Shown: positions 49,921 through 58,622, counted from the stretch's first letter. The stretch is DNA of 64,000 nt from Amycolatopsis sp. CA-128772 (GCF_002904295.1 NZ_PPHG01000096.1:1-64000); one strand, 5' to 3'. The notes: generated by a model not told the origin, from the letters alone. Numbers and translations: made by a program.

Positions 49921-50273
49921 TGGAGCAGCTGGACGCGTTGCGGAAGTTGTGCCTGGCCCTGCCGGAGGCGACGGAACGGCTGAGCCACGGGACGCCGGCG
50001 TGGTTCGTGCGCGGCAAGAAGACGTTCGTCACGTTCGCCGACGACCACCACGGCGACGGCCGGCTCGCCTTCTGGTGCCCGGCGCCGCCCGGGGTGCAGG
50101 AGGAGCTGGTGCGCACCGAGCCGGAGCGGTTCTTCCGGCCGGCGTACGTCGGGCACCGCGGGTGGCTGGGCGTGCGGCTGGACGTCGACGTCGACTGGGG
50201 CGAGGTCGGCCGGATCGTGCGCGAGGCGTATCGGCTGGTGGCGCCGAAGACGCTCGCGGTGCGGGTGGACTAG
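49920..50273 (+). CDS. MmcQ/YjbR family protein
   Basis: A 117-residue protein of the YjbR/CyaY-like fold. Signatures: LDALRKLCLALPEATERLSHGTPAWFVRGKKTFV, FRPAYVGHRGWLGVRLD and the C-terminal helix VREAYRLVAPKT. The family is often annotated as DNA binding, but the role is not well defined. Starts one base inside the DUF2537 stop. It ends four bases before the 30-bp repeat tract. Confidence 0.9.
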   Translation: MEQLDALRKLCLALPEATERLSHGTPAWFVRGKKTFVTFADDHHGDGRLAFWCPAPPGVQEELVRTEPERFFRPAYVGHRGWLGVRLDVDVDWGEVGRIVREAYRLVAPKTLAVRVD

Positions 50274-50276
50274 CGC

Positions 50277-50354
50277 CCCAATGTGGCGTTCGGTGCGTTG
50301 GATGCACCGAACGCCACATTGGGTGCGTGGGATGCACCCAACGCCACATTGGGG
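50277..50354. repeat. Two-unit 30-bp tandem repeat between convergent genes
   Basis: Same family as 13545-13653: inverted ends CCCCAATGTGGCG/CGCCACATTGGGG around two 30-bp units. It lies between the YjbR and SepH stops and is positioned as a bidirectional terminator. Confidence 0.9.
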
Positions 50355-50363
50355 TGTTGGGGC

Positions 50364-51209
50364 TCAGCCGCGCTGCGAGCGGACCCCGAGGAGCACGTCC
50401 TCCCAGGACGGGACGATCGGGTGGTTCTTCTTGGCCTTCGGCCGTGGCTCCGGTACCGCTGCGTCCTCGTCCGGGTCCGTCGGCACGCGCGGGATCTCGC
50501 GGGTGTCGTCGTCCGGGTCCGGCTCGGCCGACGGCAGCTGGGCGCGCTCCGGCTCGACCGAATCCAGCGTCGGCTGGAACTCCGTCTCGCGGGCCGGCGC
50601 GAGGGCGCGGACCGTGCGCGGGGGGCGGTAGGCGTTCGGGTCGAGCAGGACCTCGGCGTTCTCGTCCAGCGCCGTCACCGTGCCGCCGTGCGCACCCGGC
50701 GAAAACGCCCAGTGCGCGCGGTTGTCCGACCGGCCGGCCTTCCAGCGGAGCACGACGACCCAGCGGCCGTCGTCGCCCTTCCAAGAATCCCAGGTGGCCT
50801 GCGAGTAGTCGTGGCCGCGGACGCCGAAGCCGTACGCGACGACCTCGCCGAGCGTCTGCACGTCGGGGCCGTCCTCGCGGACCGGGTGGGCGCTCTGCGC
50901 CAGCTCGGCGGTCCGGGACCGCTCGAGCAGGACGGGGTAGGCGTACCGCTCGACCCGCTGCGTCGAGACACCGGCGCTCGCGGCGACCTGCTCGACGGAC
51001 TCGCCGGCCCGGATGCGCTGCTGGATCTCGCGTGGCCGCATCTGGCTCTCCAACTCGATTTCGATCTGGCCGAGGCGGGTGATGTCACCCCGCGCCGCCG
51101 CGCGCAGTCGCTCATCAGCCGGGAGCAGGAAGCGAGTACGGCTCGCCGGGTCTTCCAGCACGATGGACTTGCCGTCCTCGTGCAGTCCGACCACTCGCAG
51201 CGCCCGCAT
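50364..51209 (-). CDS. sepH: Septation protein SepH
   Basis: A 281-residue FtsZ-modulating cell-division protein of actinomycetes. The N-terminal DUF3071/HTH domain (MRALRVVGLHEDGKSIVLED ... IRAGESVEQVAASAGVSTQRVERYAYPVL, about residues 1-110) is followed by the W-rich segment SQATWDSWKGDDGRWVVVLRWKAG. The tail is disordered and Pro/Asp-rich and closes with the conserved SWEDVLLGVRSQ. It corresponds to Rv0883c. ATG 51209. A 12-bp perfect palindrome lies 32 bp upstream. Confidence 0.95.
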   Translation of the reverse strand: MRALRVVGLHEDGKSIVLEDPASRTRFLLPADERLRAAARGDITRLGQIEIELESQMRPREIQQRIRAGESVEQVAASAGVSTQRVERYAYPVLLERSRTAELAQSAHPVREDGPDVQTLGEVVAYGFGVRGHDYSQATWDSWKGDDGRWVVVLRWKAGRSDNRAHWAFSPGAHGGTVTALDENAEVLLDPNAYRPPRTVRALAPARETEFQPTLDSVEPERAQLPSAEPDPDDDTREIPRVPTDPDEDAAVPEPRPKAKKNHPIVPSWEDVLLGVRSQRG

Positions 51210-51240
51210 TGTTCTCGCCTCCCCGATCTTCTTCACCGTT

Positions 51241-51252
51241 GTGGGTACCCAC
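51241..51252. promoter_or_regulatory. Perfect 12-bp palindrome upstream of sepH
   Basis: GTGGGTACCCAC, centred about 38 bp before the sepH start codon, within the likely 5' UTR or promoter. No regulator can be named. Confidence 0.35.
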
Positions 51253-51423
51253 GTTAGAACGGCGCGTCGGCTTGACGTGCGAGGCGCGCCGAGTCCGCAC
51301 CGAAGTGCCCACTGTTCATTTCGCGTCCTCCGCATCGTCGCCCACCCAGGTCAGCGGCAAAAGGGTGACACGCCGGACACGGTCAGTCACGATCGAGTGG
51401 ATCAAGCGCGCGTCGAGCCGTCG

Positions 51424-52572
51424 TCAAGCCGGGGGGAGCCGGATCGTCACCGTGAGCCCGCCACGCCGTCCGGGCTGGGCCTCTGCACGTCCTCCGTGAG
51501 CCTGCGCCACCGAGCGCACGATCGACAGCCCCAATCCCGCGTTCCGCGTGTCCCCGGTCCGCTCGGACCCCACCCGGCGGAACGGCTCGAACAGCGTCGG
51601 CACCGCCGCCGGCGGCACCACCGGGCCCGAATTCCGCACCTCCAGCGCCGGATCCCCGCGCACCTCCACGTACACCCAGCCGCCCGAAGCGTTGTACGTG
51701 ATCGCGTTGATCAGCAGGTTCGTCACCAGCCGCTCCACCAGGACCGGGTCGCCCGCCACCACGCGGGGGCGCAGCCGGGTCTCCACCGCCACCCCGGCCG
51801 CCGAGGCCGCGGACGCCGTGGCGCGGACCACCGTCGCCACCACCTCGTCCAGGCGGACCGGGGTGCGCGTGTGCAGGCCGCGGTCGCTGCGGGCCAGGAC
51901 CAGCAGGCCCTCGATCATGCGTTCGCTGCGCTCGTTCGTGTGCAGCAGGTGCGTGCCGAGCTTGCGCAGCTCCGGCGTCACCTCCGGGTCGGCCATCGCG
52001 ACCTCGATCAGCGTCCGCTGCACCGCCAGGGGCGTCCGCAGCTCGTGGGACGCGTTCGCGACGAAGCGCTTCTGGCTGTCGAACGACTCCGCCAGGCGGT
52101 CGAGCATGCCGTCGAAGGTGTCCGCGAGCTCCTTCAGCTCGTCCGGTGGGCCCTCCAGGTTGATCCGGCGGTCGAGCTTGCCCGCCTCCAGCCGGCGCGC
52201 GGTCGACGTGATGTCGTGCAGCGGCCGCAACGCGCGGCCCGCCATCAGCCAGCCGAACAGCACCGCCAGCGCCGCCGTCACCACCAGGGCGATCGCCGAG
52301 CCCACCACCAGCGTGGACAGCGTCGAGGAGCGGTATTCAACGAGGGAGCCGCTGAGCAGCTGCACCGCGGCGCCCGGGGACGTGACAGCCGTGCGGGCAG
52401 CGACGCCGAACGTCACGTCGGCGGAGTCGATCGTGGTCAAGGCGGCCCGGGTCGGGTCCGGCAAGGTGCTCTGCACCAGCAGGTAGTTGATGACCACCAG
52501 CACCAGCCCGGCGAGCAGGAACAGCGCGCCGTACCAGGCCGTCAGCTTCGTCCGGACCGAGATGCCGTTCAC
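51424..52572 (-). CDS. Two-component sensor histidine kinase (EnvZ/OmpR class)
   Basis: A 382-residue membrane kinase. Transmembrane helices lie at about 13-33 and 86-108, enclosing a small extracellular sensor of about 50 residues. A HAMP domain follows, with the dimerisation box ASHELRTPLAV carrying phospho-acceptor His176. The ATPase boxes are N (LLINAITYNA), an altered G1 region (VRNSGPVVPP, lacking the usual DxGxGI) and G2 (AGLGLSIV). GTG 52572 overlaps the response regulator stop (GTGA). The altered G1 box is worth noting, though such kinases are usually active. The pair is divergent from the export operon and probably controls it. Confidence 0.93.
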   Translation of the reverse strand: MNGISVRTKLTAWYGALFLLAGLVLVVINYLLVQSTLPDPTRAALTTIDSADVTFGVAARTAVTSPGAAVQLLSGSLVEYRSSTLSTLVVGSAIALVVTAALAVLFGWLMAGRALRPLHDITSTARRLEAGKLDRRINLEGPPDELKELADTFDGMLDRLAESFDSQKRFVANASHELRTPLAVQRTLIEVAMADPEVTPELRKLGTHLLHTNERSERMIEGLLVLARSDRGLHTRTPVRLDEVVATVVRATASAASAAGVAVETRLRPRVVAGDPVLVERLVTNLLINAITYNASGGWVYVEVRGDPALEVRNSGPVVPPAAVPTLFEPFRRVGSERTGDTRNAGLGLSIVRSVAQAHGGRAEAQPGRRGGLTVTIRLPPA

Positions 52573-53231
52573 GGTGCGCCGAACCGGTAGCCCGCGCCCG
52601 GCACCGTCCCGATCACCGGCGGGTCGCCCAGCTTGCGCCGCAACGTCATCACCGCGACGCGGACCGCGTTGGTGAACGGGTCCGCGTGCTCGTCCCACGC
52701 CTTTTCCAGCAGCTCTTCGGCGCTCACCACCGTGCCCTCGGCCCGCATCAGCACCTCCAGCACGGCGAACTCCTTCGGGGACAGCAGCAGAAACCGGCCG
52801 TCGCGGGCGGCCTGGTGCCGCGGCAGGTCGAGCACGACGCCGTCGCGTTCCAGCACCGGGGGCAACGCCGGGCGCGCGCGCCGCGACAGGGCCTGGACCC
52901 GGGCGACCAGCTCGGCGAACGCGAACGGTTTCGTCAGGTAGTCGTCGGCGCCGAGGCCCAGGCCGGCGACGCGGTCGGTGACGTCGGCGGCCGCGGTCAG
53001 CATCAGCACCCGCGCCTCGCCGCCCGCACGGACCACCGCCGAGCAGACCTCGTCGCCGTGCACCTCCGGCAGGTCGCGGTCGAGCACCACGACGTCGTAG
53101 CCGTGCACGCCGACGCGTTCCAGGGCCTGCGCGCCGTCGTAACAGACGTCGACGGCCATCGAAAACCGCCGCAGCCCCTCCGCGACCGAGTCGGCCAGCA
53201 ACCGCTCGTCCTCCACCACCAGCACCCGCAC
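52569..53231 (-). CDS. OmpR/PhoB-type response regulator
   Basis: A 220-residue regulator with receiver domain (phospho-acceptor Asp51 in VVVLDRDLP, conserved Lys101 in YLTKPFAF) and C-terminal winged helix (LSPKEFAVLEVLMRAEG ... NAVRVAVMTLRRKLG ... GAGYRFG). GTG 53231. Longer in-frame starts would run through the divergent promoter. It is cotranscribed with the kinase. Target sites are expected in the 112-bp intergenic region shared with the lipoprotein/export operon. Confidence 0.94.
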   Translation of the reverse strand: MRVLVVEDERLLADSVAEGLRRFSMAVDVCYDGAQALERVGVHGYDVVVLDRDLPEVHGDEVCSAVVRAGGEARVLMLTAAADVTDRVAGLGLGADDYLTKPFAFAELVARVQALSRRARPALPPVLERDGVVLDLPRHQAARDGRFLLLSPKEFAVLEVLMRAEGTVVSAEELLEKAWDEHADPFTNAVRVAVMTLRRKLGDPPVIGTVPGAGYRFGAP

Positions 53232-53267
53232 CGGCCCAGTCTGCGCAGGCGGGCCATAAGGACCGCA

Positions 53268-53283
53268 TAAGCGGCGTCGCTTA
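53268..53283. promoter_or_regulatory. Inverted repeat in the divergent promoter of the two-component and export operons
   Basis: TAAGCG-GCGT-CGCTTA, preceded by a related CATAAG at 53254-53259 spaced about one helical turn from the CATAAG at 53266-53271. A plausible OmpR-family binding cluster. Confidence 0.45.
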
Positions 53284-53343
53284 GCGCGCCCGAATCCCCC
53301 GGTCCGTAGACCTGGGACCCCACCGGAGGAAAGGAGCGAGCCG

Positions 53344-53856
53344 ATGCGGACACGGATGGCCGTCGCGGCGCTCGGGGCGGCCCTGCTGCTCGGGGGCTGC
53401 GGCGCGAGGGCCGACGACGGGTCGAAGGTCGCCTCGATCTCGACGCCGCCGAAGAGCGGCGGCCCCGCCGCGGCCGACAACAGCGGCAAGAGCGACGAGG
53501 ACAAGATGCGCGAGTTCGCCAAGTGCATGCGCGAGCACGGCGTCGACATGCCCGACCCGAAACCCGCCGGTGACGGCAAGGGCATGGCGATCACGCTGGG
53601 CGGCGACGGCGTCGACACCTCGAAGATCGACGGCGCGCAGGAGGCGTGCCGCCACCTCATGCCCAACGGCGGCGAGATGAAGCCGCCGAGCGCCGAGGAG
53701 CTCGACAAGATGCGCAAGGACGCCAAGTGCATGCGGGACCACGGCATCGACATGCCCGACCCGGACCCGGCCGGCAAGGGCGCCACGCGCATCGGCGGGC
53801 CGGGCGACGACCCGAAGAAGTTCGAGGCCGCGGCGAAGGCGTGCGGGCTCGGATGA
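53344..53856 (+). CDS. Lipoprotein with two copies of a CMRxHGxDMPDP module
   Basis: A 170-residue exported lipoprotein (signal peptide with lipobox Cys19 in LLGGC). The mature part holds two copies of a about 45-residue module. Each has CMR(E/D)HG(V/I)DMPDP and a second Cys about 40 residues later (Cys61/Cys102 and Cys129/Cys167), so each module could form one disulfide. His and Met near the Cys would suit copper or heme handling, but this is speculative. GGAGGAAAGGAG precedes ATG 53344. It heads the operon with a MacAB-like exporter, a recurring arrangement in actinomycetes. Confidence 0.85.
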   Translation: MRTRMAVAALGAALLLGGCGARADDGSKVASISTPPKSGGPAAADNSGKSDEDKMREFAKCMREHGVDMPDPKPAGDGKGMAITLGGDGVDTSKIDGAQEACRHLMPNGGEMKPPSAEELDKMRKDAKCMRDHGIDMPDPDPAGKGATRIGGPGDDPKKFEAAAKACGLG

Positions 53857-53878
53857 GCGTCAGCGCCGAGGCGGGCAA

Positions 53879-54973
53879 GTGACCGACGTGACCCACCTCA
53901 AGCCCCGCCGCCGCGGCCGGACGCGCTGGTTCGTCGCCGGCGCCGTCCTGGTCGTGGTGCTGGGCACCAGCTCCGTCGTGGTCCTGACCCGGGTGTCGAG
54001 CGCGACGCCGGTCAAGGAGGCCGCGCCGCCCGCGGTCGAGACCGCCGAGGTCGTCAAGACCGACCTCCGCGAAGAGGAAGAGGCCGACGGCACCCTCGGC
54101 TACGGCGACGAAGAGACCGTGCCGGGCCGCAAGCCGGGCACGATCACGTCGCTGCCCGCCGCCGGCGCGACCCTCACCCGCTGCCAGGCGGCGTACGGCG
54201 TGGACGCGAAGCCGGTGCCGCTGTTCTACGGCACCCTGCCGTTCTACCGCGACCTCGCGCTCGGCGCGGAGGACGGCGCCGACGTCAAGCAGCTGGAGGA
54301 GAACCTCAAGGCGTGCGGGTTCGGCGGCTTCGGCACGCCGGACAAGAAGTTCACCGCGGCGACGGCGGCCGCGCTGAAGAAGTGGCAGAAGTCCCTCGGC
54401 CTGGAGCAGACCGGCGCGTTCGGCCAGGGTGACGTCGTGCTGGCGGCGGGCGAGGTCCGCGTGTCGGCCGTGGCGGCCAAGCTCGGCTCGCCGGCCCAGG
54501 GGGAGGTGCTCAAGACGACCGGCACCGTCCGGTCGGTGCAGGTGAAGCTCGACGCGGCCAAGCAGGGCCTCGCCCAGCAGGGCGCGAAGGTGTCGGTGAC
54601 GATCAACGGGAAGACGACGACGGGCACGATCACCGACGTCGGGCGGACCGCCGTCGAAGGCAAGGACCAGGCGGGCCAGGACGACGGCAAGCCCAAGATC
54701 ACCGTGACCGTCCGGCTCGACGACCCGGCCGTCGCCGGCTCGCTCGACTCGTCCCCGGCGAGCGTCCGGTTCACCAAGGACGTCCACGCCGACGTGCTCG
54801 CGGTCCCGGTCGGCGCGCTGCTGGCGCTCGCCGAAGGCGGGTACGCGGTCGAGGTCGACGAGAACGGGCAACGCCGGCTGATCGCCGTCCAAACGGGACT
54901 GTTCAGCGGCGGCAAGGTCGAGGTCACCGGAACCGGCCTGGCCGCGGGCCTGCGGGTGGTGACGACGTCGTGA
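53879..54973 (+). CDS. Membrane-fusion-like adaptor with peptidoglycan-binding domain
   Basis: A 364-residue protein anchored by one N-terminal membrane helix (about 17-37). The periplasm-side part starts with a lipoyl/beta-barrel segment. A peptidoglycan-binding-1 domain follows (GADVKQLEENLKACGFGG ... TAAALKKWQKSLGLEQTGAF, about 135-185), then further beta-barrel domains (ADVLAVPVGALLALAEGGYAVEV). This is the MacA-type partner of the following ABC exporter, adapted to the Gram-positive wall. GTG 53879. The stop overlaps the ATPase start. Confidence 0.9.
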   Translation: MTDVTHLKPRRRGRTRWFVAGAVLVVVLGTSSVVVLTRVSSATPVKEAAPPAVETAEVVKTDLREEEEADGTLGYGDEETVPGRKPGTITSLPAAGATLTRCQAAYGVDAKPVPLFYGTLPFYRDLALGAEDGADVKQLEENLKACGFGGFGTPDKKFTAATAAALKKWQKSLGLEQTGAFGQGDVVLAAGEVRVSAVAAKLGSPAQGEVLKTTGTVRSVQVKLDAAKQGLAQQGAKVSVTINGKTTTGTITDVGRTAVEGKDQAGQDDGKPKITVTVRLDDPAVAGSLDSSPASVRFTKDVHADVLAVPVGALLALAEGGYAVEVDENGQRRLIAVQTGLFSGGKVEVTGTGLAAGLRVVTTS

Positions 54974-55656
54974 CGCCCGTCCTGCGCGTGCACGAGGTCA
55001 CGCGCACCTACCCGGGCGGGGTCGCCGCGCTCGACGGCGTCTCGCTCGCCCTGGAAGACGGCGAGATGGTGGCGATCGTCGGGCCGTCCGGGTCCGGCAA
55101 GTCCACCCTGCTGCACCTGATGGGCACGCTCGACCGGCCGTCGTCGGGTCGCGTCGAGCTGCACGGCCACGACGTCGCCGCGCTGCCCGACCGCAAGGTC
55201 TCGGCGCTGCGCTCGCGCTGGATCGGGTTCGTGTTCCAGCAGTTCTTCCTCGACGAAGGGATGAGTGCGGTGGACAACGTGTGCACCGGCCTGCTCTACG
55301 CCGGTGTGCCGCGGCGGCAGCGGCGCGCGCGGGCGCTGGCCGCGCTCGACCGCGTCAAGCTGGGACACCGGGCGTGGCACCGGCCCGGCGAGCTGTCCGG
55401 CGGCGAACGCCAGCGCGTCGCGATCGCCCGGGCGGTCGTCAACGACCCGGCGATCCTGCTGGCCGACGAGCCGACCGGCAACCTCGACACCGGCACCGGC
55501 GCGTCGGTGCTCGCCCTGCTGGGCGAGCTGTCCGCCGACGGCACCACGATCGTCGTGATCACCCACGACCGCGAGATCGCCGCGGGCATGCCGCGCCGGA
55601 TCGAGCTGCTCGACGGGCGCCTGCGGCTGGACACCGGCCTGGTGGGTGCGCGATGA
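54970..55656 (+). CDS. MacB/LolD-type ABC transporter ATPase
   Basis: A 228-residue ATPase with Walker A GPSGSGKST (about 37-45), Q-loop FQQFF, signature LSGGE, Walker B ILLADEPTGNLD (the TGNLD extension is typical of LolD/MacB ATPases) and switch His VVITHD. GTG 54970 overlaps the adaptor stop (GTGA). It powers the mechanotransmission-type permease encoded next (ATGA overlap). Confidence 0.95.
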   Translation: MTPVLRVHEVTRTYPGGVAALDGVSLALEDGEMVAIVGPSGSGKSTLLHLMGTLDRPSSGRVELHGHDVAALPDRKVSALRSRWIGFVFQQFFLDEGMSAVDNVCTGLLYAGVPRRQRRARALAALDRVKLGHRAWHRPGELSGGERQRVAIARAVVNDPAILLADEPTGNLDTGTGASVLALLGELSADGTTIVVITHDREIAAGMPRRIELLDGRLRLDTGLVGAR

Positions 55657-56921
55657 CCCTGGTGAAACTGCCGGAACCGGCCCGGCTCAAGCCACCGGAC
55701 GTCATCGCGCTCGGCGCGCACGGCATGCGGACGCGGCCGGTGCGCGCGGTGCTGTCCGCGCTGGGCATCGCCATCGGCGTCGCCGCGATGGTGGCGGTGC
55801 TGGCCATCCCGGCGTCCGGCGCGCAGGCCCTGCACGACCGGCTGGCCGCGCTCGGCACGAACCTGCTCACCGCCGGGCCGGGGCAGACGCTGTTCGGGAA
55901 GAACGCGGTGCTGCCCGACGACGCCGTCCCGATGGCCAAGCGCGTCGGCCCGGTCCGGGCGGCCGCCGGCACCGGGACGACGTCGGCGAGCGTCCGGCGC
56001 AGCGACAAGATCGCCTCGGACGACACCTCCGGGCTGGCCGTGTACGCGGCCAAGCCGGACCTGCTCGCCGTGCTGGGCGGCAAAGTGCGCGCGGGGGCCT
56101 TCCTGGCCGCGGGGAACCAGGACTACCCGGTGACGGTGCTCGGTGCCCAGGCCGCAGCCCGGCTCGGCATCGACCACTGTGACATCCGGGGCTTCGTCCC
56201 GGGCCGGGGACTCCGCCACCCGGAACCCCCGAAAAGCAGCTGTGATCCCGCCCGGCCGCCGCAGGTGCTGATCGGGACGCAGTGGTTCACCGTGGCCGGC
56301 ATCCTCGCGCCGATGCCGCTGGCGCCGGAGATCGAGCGCTCGGCGCTGGTCGGCTGGGACGTCGCAAAGCGGCTGCTGGAGTTCGACGGCCATCCGTCCA
56401 CTGTGTACGTCCGCGCCGAGGAGTCCTCTGTGGACGCCGTCCGGTCCGTGCTGGCCGCGACGCTGAACCCGCAGGCGCCGAACGAGGTCGAGGTGCGCCG
56501 CCCGTCGGACGCGCTGGCGGCGCAGAAGCTCACCGACACCACCTACAGCGCGTTGTTCCTCGGGCTCGGCGGCGTCGCCCTGCTCGTCGGCGGGGTCGGG
56601 GTGGCGAACACGATGGTCATCTCCGTGCTGGAGCGGCGGCGCGAGATCGGCCTGCGCCGGGCGCTCGGGGCGACGAAACGGCAGATCCGCGGGCAGTTCC
56701 TGGCCGAATCGGTGCTGCTGTCCGGCTTCGGCGGGCTGGCGGGGGTGCTGGCCGGGGTGCTGGTGACGGCGGGGTACGCGCTGAGCCAGGGCTGGCCGGC
56801 GGTGCTGCCGTCGGCGGCGCTGGCCGGCGGGGTCGGGGTCGCGGCGCTGGTCGGGGCGGTGGCGGGGGCCTACCCGGCGGTGCGGGCGGCGCGGCTGGCG
56901 CCCACGCGCGCGCTGGCCTGA
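55653..56921 (+). CDS. MacB-like ABC permease carrying an in-frame repeat insertion
   Basis: A 422-residue permease with an N-terminal membrane helix (LSALGIAIGVAAMVAVLAI), a large extracellular MacB-PCD domain (about 55-290) and three C-terminal helices of the FtsX domain (ALLVGGVGVANTMVISVLERRREIGLRRALGATKRQI). An extra 21 residues (CDIRGFVPGRGL through PPKSS, about residues 175-196) interrupt the extracellular domain. They are encoded by an inverted copy of the 63-bp element. Without it the sequence would run GIDHCDPARPPQVLIG, a normal family sequence. The two added or flanking Cys residues could form a loop. A terminator follows. Confidence 0.92.
   Translation: MTLVKLPEPARLKPPDVIALGAHGMRTRPVRAVLSALGIAIGVAAMVAVLAIPASGAQALHDRLAALGTNLLTAGPGQTLFGKNAVLPDDAVPMAKRVGPVRAAAGTGTTSASVRRSDKIASDDTSGLAVYAAKPDLLAVLGGKVRAGAFLAAGNQDYPVTVLGAQAAARLGIDHCDIRGFVPGRGLRHPEPPKSSCDPARPPQVLIGTQWFTVAGILAPMPLAPEIERSALVGWDVAKRLLEFDGHPSTVYVRAEESSVDAVRSVLAATLNPQAPNEVEVRRPSDALAAQKLTDTTYSALFLGLGGVALLVGGVGVANTMVISVLERRREIGLRRALGATKRQIRGQFLAESVLLSGFGGLAGVLAGVLVTAGYALSQGWPAVLPSAALAGGVGVAALVGAVAGAYPAVRAARLAPTRALA
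56177..56239 (-). repeat. Inverted single copy of the 63-bp double-hairpin element, inside the MacB-like permease gene
   Basis: On the minus strand this matches the two modA copies at most positions (GCTTTTCGGGGG, GTGGCGGAG, CCCGGCCCGGG). It is flanked by direct repeats CTGTGA at 56177-56182 and 56240-56245, consistent with insertion at or duplication of a short target. The reading frame is preserved. Confidence 0.88.
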
Positions 56922-56933
56922 AGGTGCACGAAG

Positions 56934-56960
56934 GCCGGGTGGCGTTACGCGCCACCCGGC
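56934..56960 (+). terminator. Hairpin terminator of the export operon
   Basis: A perfect 11-bp stem GCCGGGTGGCG/CGCCACCCGGC (56934-56944 and 56950-56960), loop TTACG, 12 bp after the permease stop. Confidence 0.8.
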
Positions 56961-57046
56961 ATTCAGCACGTTGGAAGATTTCCGACGCAATCGGCCGGGT
57001 GTTGGATGAGCTGGCGGGAGGGGGCCGATCGAAGGGCGGGACGGCT

Positions 57047-58573
57047 GTGTTGCGAGTCGAGGCGAACCGGCGCGATTTCCTGCGGTGGCTGGCGACGGCG
57101 GGAGCGGGCCTGGCCGCCGCCGGAGTCGCGCCCGCCGTGTTCGCGCAGGAAGCCGCGGCCGCCGGCACCGGCGTGGTGGTGGTGACCGGCGCGACCGTCA
57201 TCGACGGCACCGACGGCCCGGCCCGGCCGAACTCCGCGGTCGTGCTGGTCGGGGACCGGATCGCCTGGGTCGGCCCGGCGGCCGAGGTACCGGCGTGCGG
57301 CAGCGCCCGCGTCATCGACGGCCGCGGCCGCTACCTCGTGCCCGGCCTCTGGGACATGCACGCCCACGGCATCGACTACGAAGACCTCTGGCCACCGCTG
57401 TTCCTGGCCAACGGCGTCACCGGCATCCGCGAGATGCAGGGGTACGACGAAAACCGCGTCACCCGCGACAAGATCGCCCGCGGCGAGCTGCTCGGCCCGC
57501 GGGTCGCGCTGGCCAGCGCGATCATCGACGGGCCGGTGTCGCTGCTCGGCCCGCCGGCCGTCAAGGTCGACGGCGCCGCCGAGGCGCGGGCCGCGGTCCG
57601 GACCGCCGTCGCCCAGCGTTCGGACTTCGTCAAGGTGTACTTCTACCTGCCGAAGGACGCGTTCGCCGCGATCGCCGACGAATGCCGGCGCCACGGCCTG
57701 CCGTTCGCCGGGCACTGGCCCTACCGGCTCCGGCTGCTCGAGGCGGCCAAGGCCGGGCAACGCAGTTTCGAGCACCTCTTCGGGCTGCCGATCGCCACGT
57801 CGAGCCGCCGGGACGAGTTCCTCGCCCGGCTCGACGTGACGCCGTTCGACCCGAAGGCCCCGCGCGACTTCTTCAACCTGGCCCGCGAACTGGACCGGGA
57901 GGCCGCGCAGGCGTACGACCCGGCCGCCGCGGCCGAGCACTTCGCGGGGCTCAACGCCTACGGCAGCCGGCTCAGCCCGACGTTCACGGTCAACCGGGTG
58001 ATCTCGCGGCCCGCCGACGCCTACGCGCACGACCCCCGGCTCAAGTACGTCTCGCAGGACATCCGCGACCTCTGGGCCGACCGGCTGCCGCTGTTCACCC
58101 CGGTCACCGCCGCCCAGGCCGCCCAGCAGGAGGCGTATTTCGAGGCGCAGCTGCAGCTCGTCGGGGAGGCCCACCGCGCGGGCGTCGGGATCCTCGGCGG
58201 GACCGACTGCCAGAACCCGTACGTCTTCCCGGGGTTCAGCCTGCACGACGAGCTCGGCTACCTGGTCCGGGCCGGGCTGAGCCCGCGGCGGGCGCTGCAG
58301 GCGGTGACCCGCGACGCGGCCGCGTTCCTCGGCCGGGCGCACACCGCCGGGACGATCACCCCCGGCAAGGAAGCCGACCTGGTGCTGCTCGACGCCGACC
58401 CGCTCGCCGACATCGGCGCGGTCCGCCGGGTCGACACGGTCGTCACCGCCGGCCGGGTGCTCGGGCGGGCGAAGCTCGACCAGCTGCTGGCCGGCGCCGA
58501 AGCCGCGGCGAGCCGCCCGGTCACCGCGGCGAACGCCAGGTCAGTGCGGTTGCCGGTGCACGGCTGCTGCTGA
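57047..58573 (+). CDS. Tat-exported amidohydrolase
   Basis: A 508-residue metal-dependent hydrolase. The N-terminus carries a twin-arginine signal (NRRDFLRWLATAGAGLAAAG ... AVFA). The catalytic barrel has the metal motif GLWDMHAHG, EHLFG with a ligand His, and the aspartate region GILGGTDCQN. The composite beta-sandwich is formed by the ends (TGATVIDGTDGPARPNSAVVLVGDRIAWVG and GTITPGKEADLVLLDADPL). Substrates of such imidazolonepropionase/prolidase-like proteins vary and cannot be called. GTG 57047; TTG 57050 is an alternative. It stands alone after the export-operon terminator. Confidence 0.88.
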   Translation: MLRVEANRRDFLRWLATAGAGLAAAGVAPAVFAQEAAAAGTGVVVVTGATVIDGTDGPARPNSAVVLVGDRIAWVGPAAEVPACGSARVIDGRGRYLVPGLWDMHAHGIDYEDLWPPLFLANGVTGIREMQGYDENRVTRDKIARGELLGPRVALASAIIDGPVSLLGPPAVKVDGAAEARAAVRTAVAQRSDFVKVYFYLPKDAFAAIADECRRHGLPFAGHWPYRLRLLEAAKAGQRSFEHLFGLPIATSSRRDEFLARLDVTPFDPKAPRDFFNLARELDREAAQAYDPAAAAEHFAGLNAYGSRLSPTFTVNRVISRPADAYAHDPRLKYVSQDIRDLWADRLPLFTPVTAAQAAQQEAYFEAQLQLVGEAHRAGVGILGGTDCQNPYVFPGFSLHDELGYLVRAGLSPRRALQAVTRDAAAFLGRAHTAGTITPGKEADLVLLDADPLADIGAVRRVDTVVTAGRVLGRAKLDQLLAGAEAAASRPVTAANARSVRLPVHGCC

Positions 58574-58622
58574 GCCCCGGGTAATCTCGGCCGGTCGAAG
58601 ACCGGGTTCGAGGGGGGCACAG

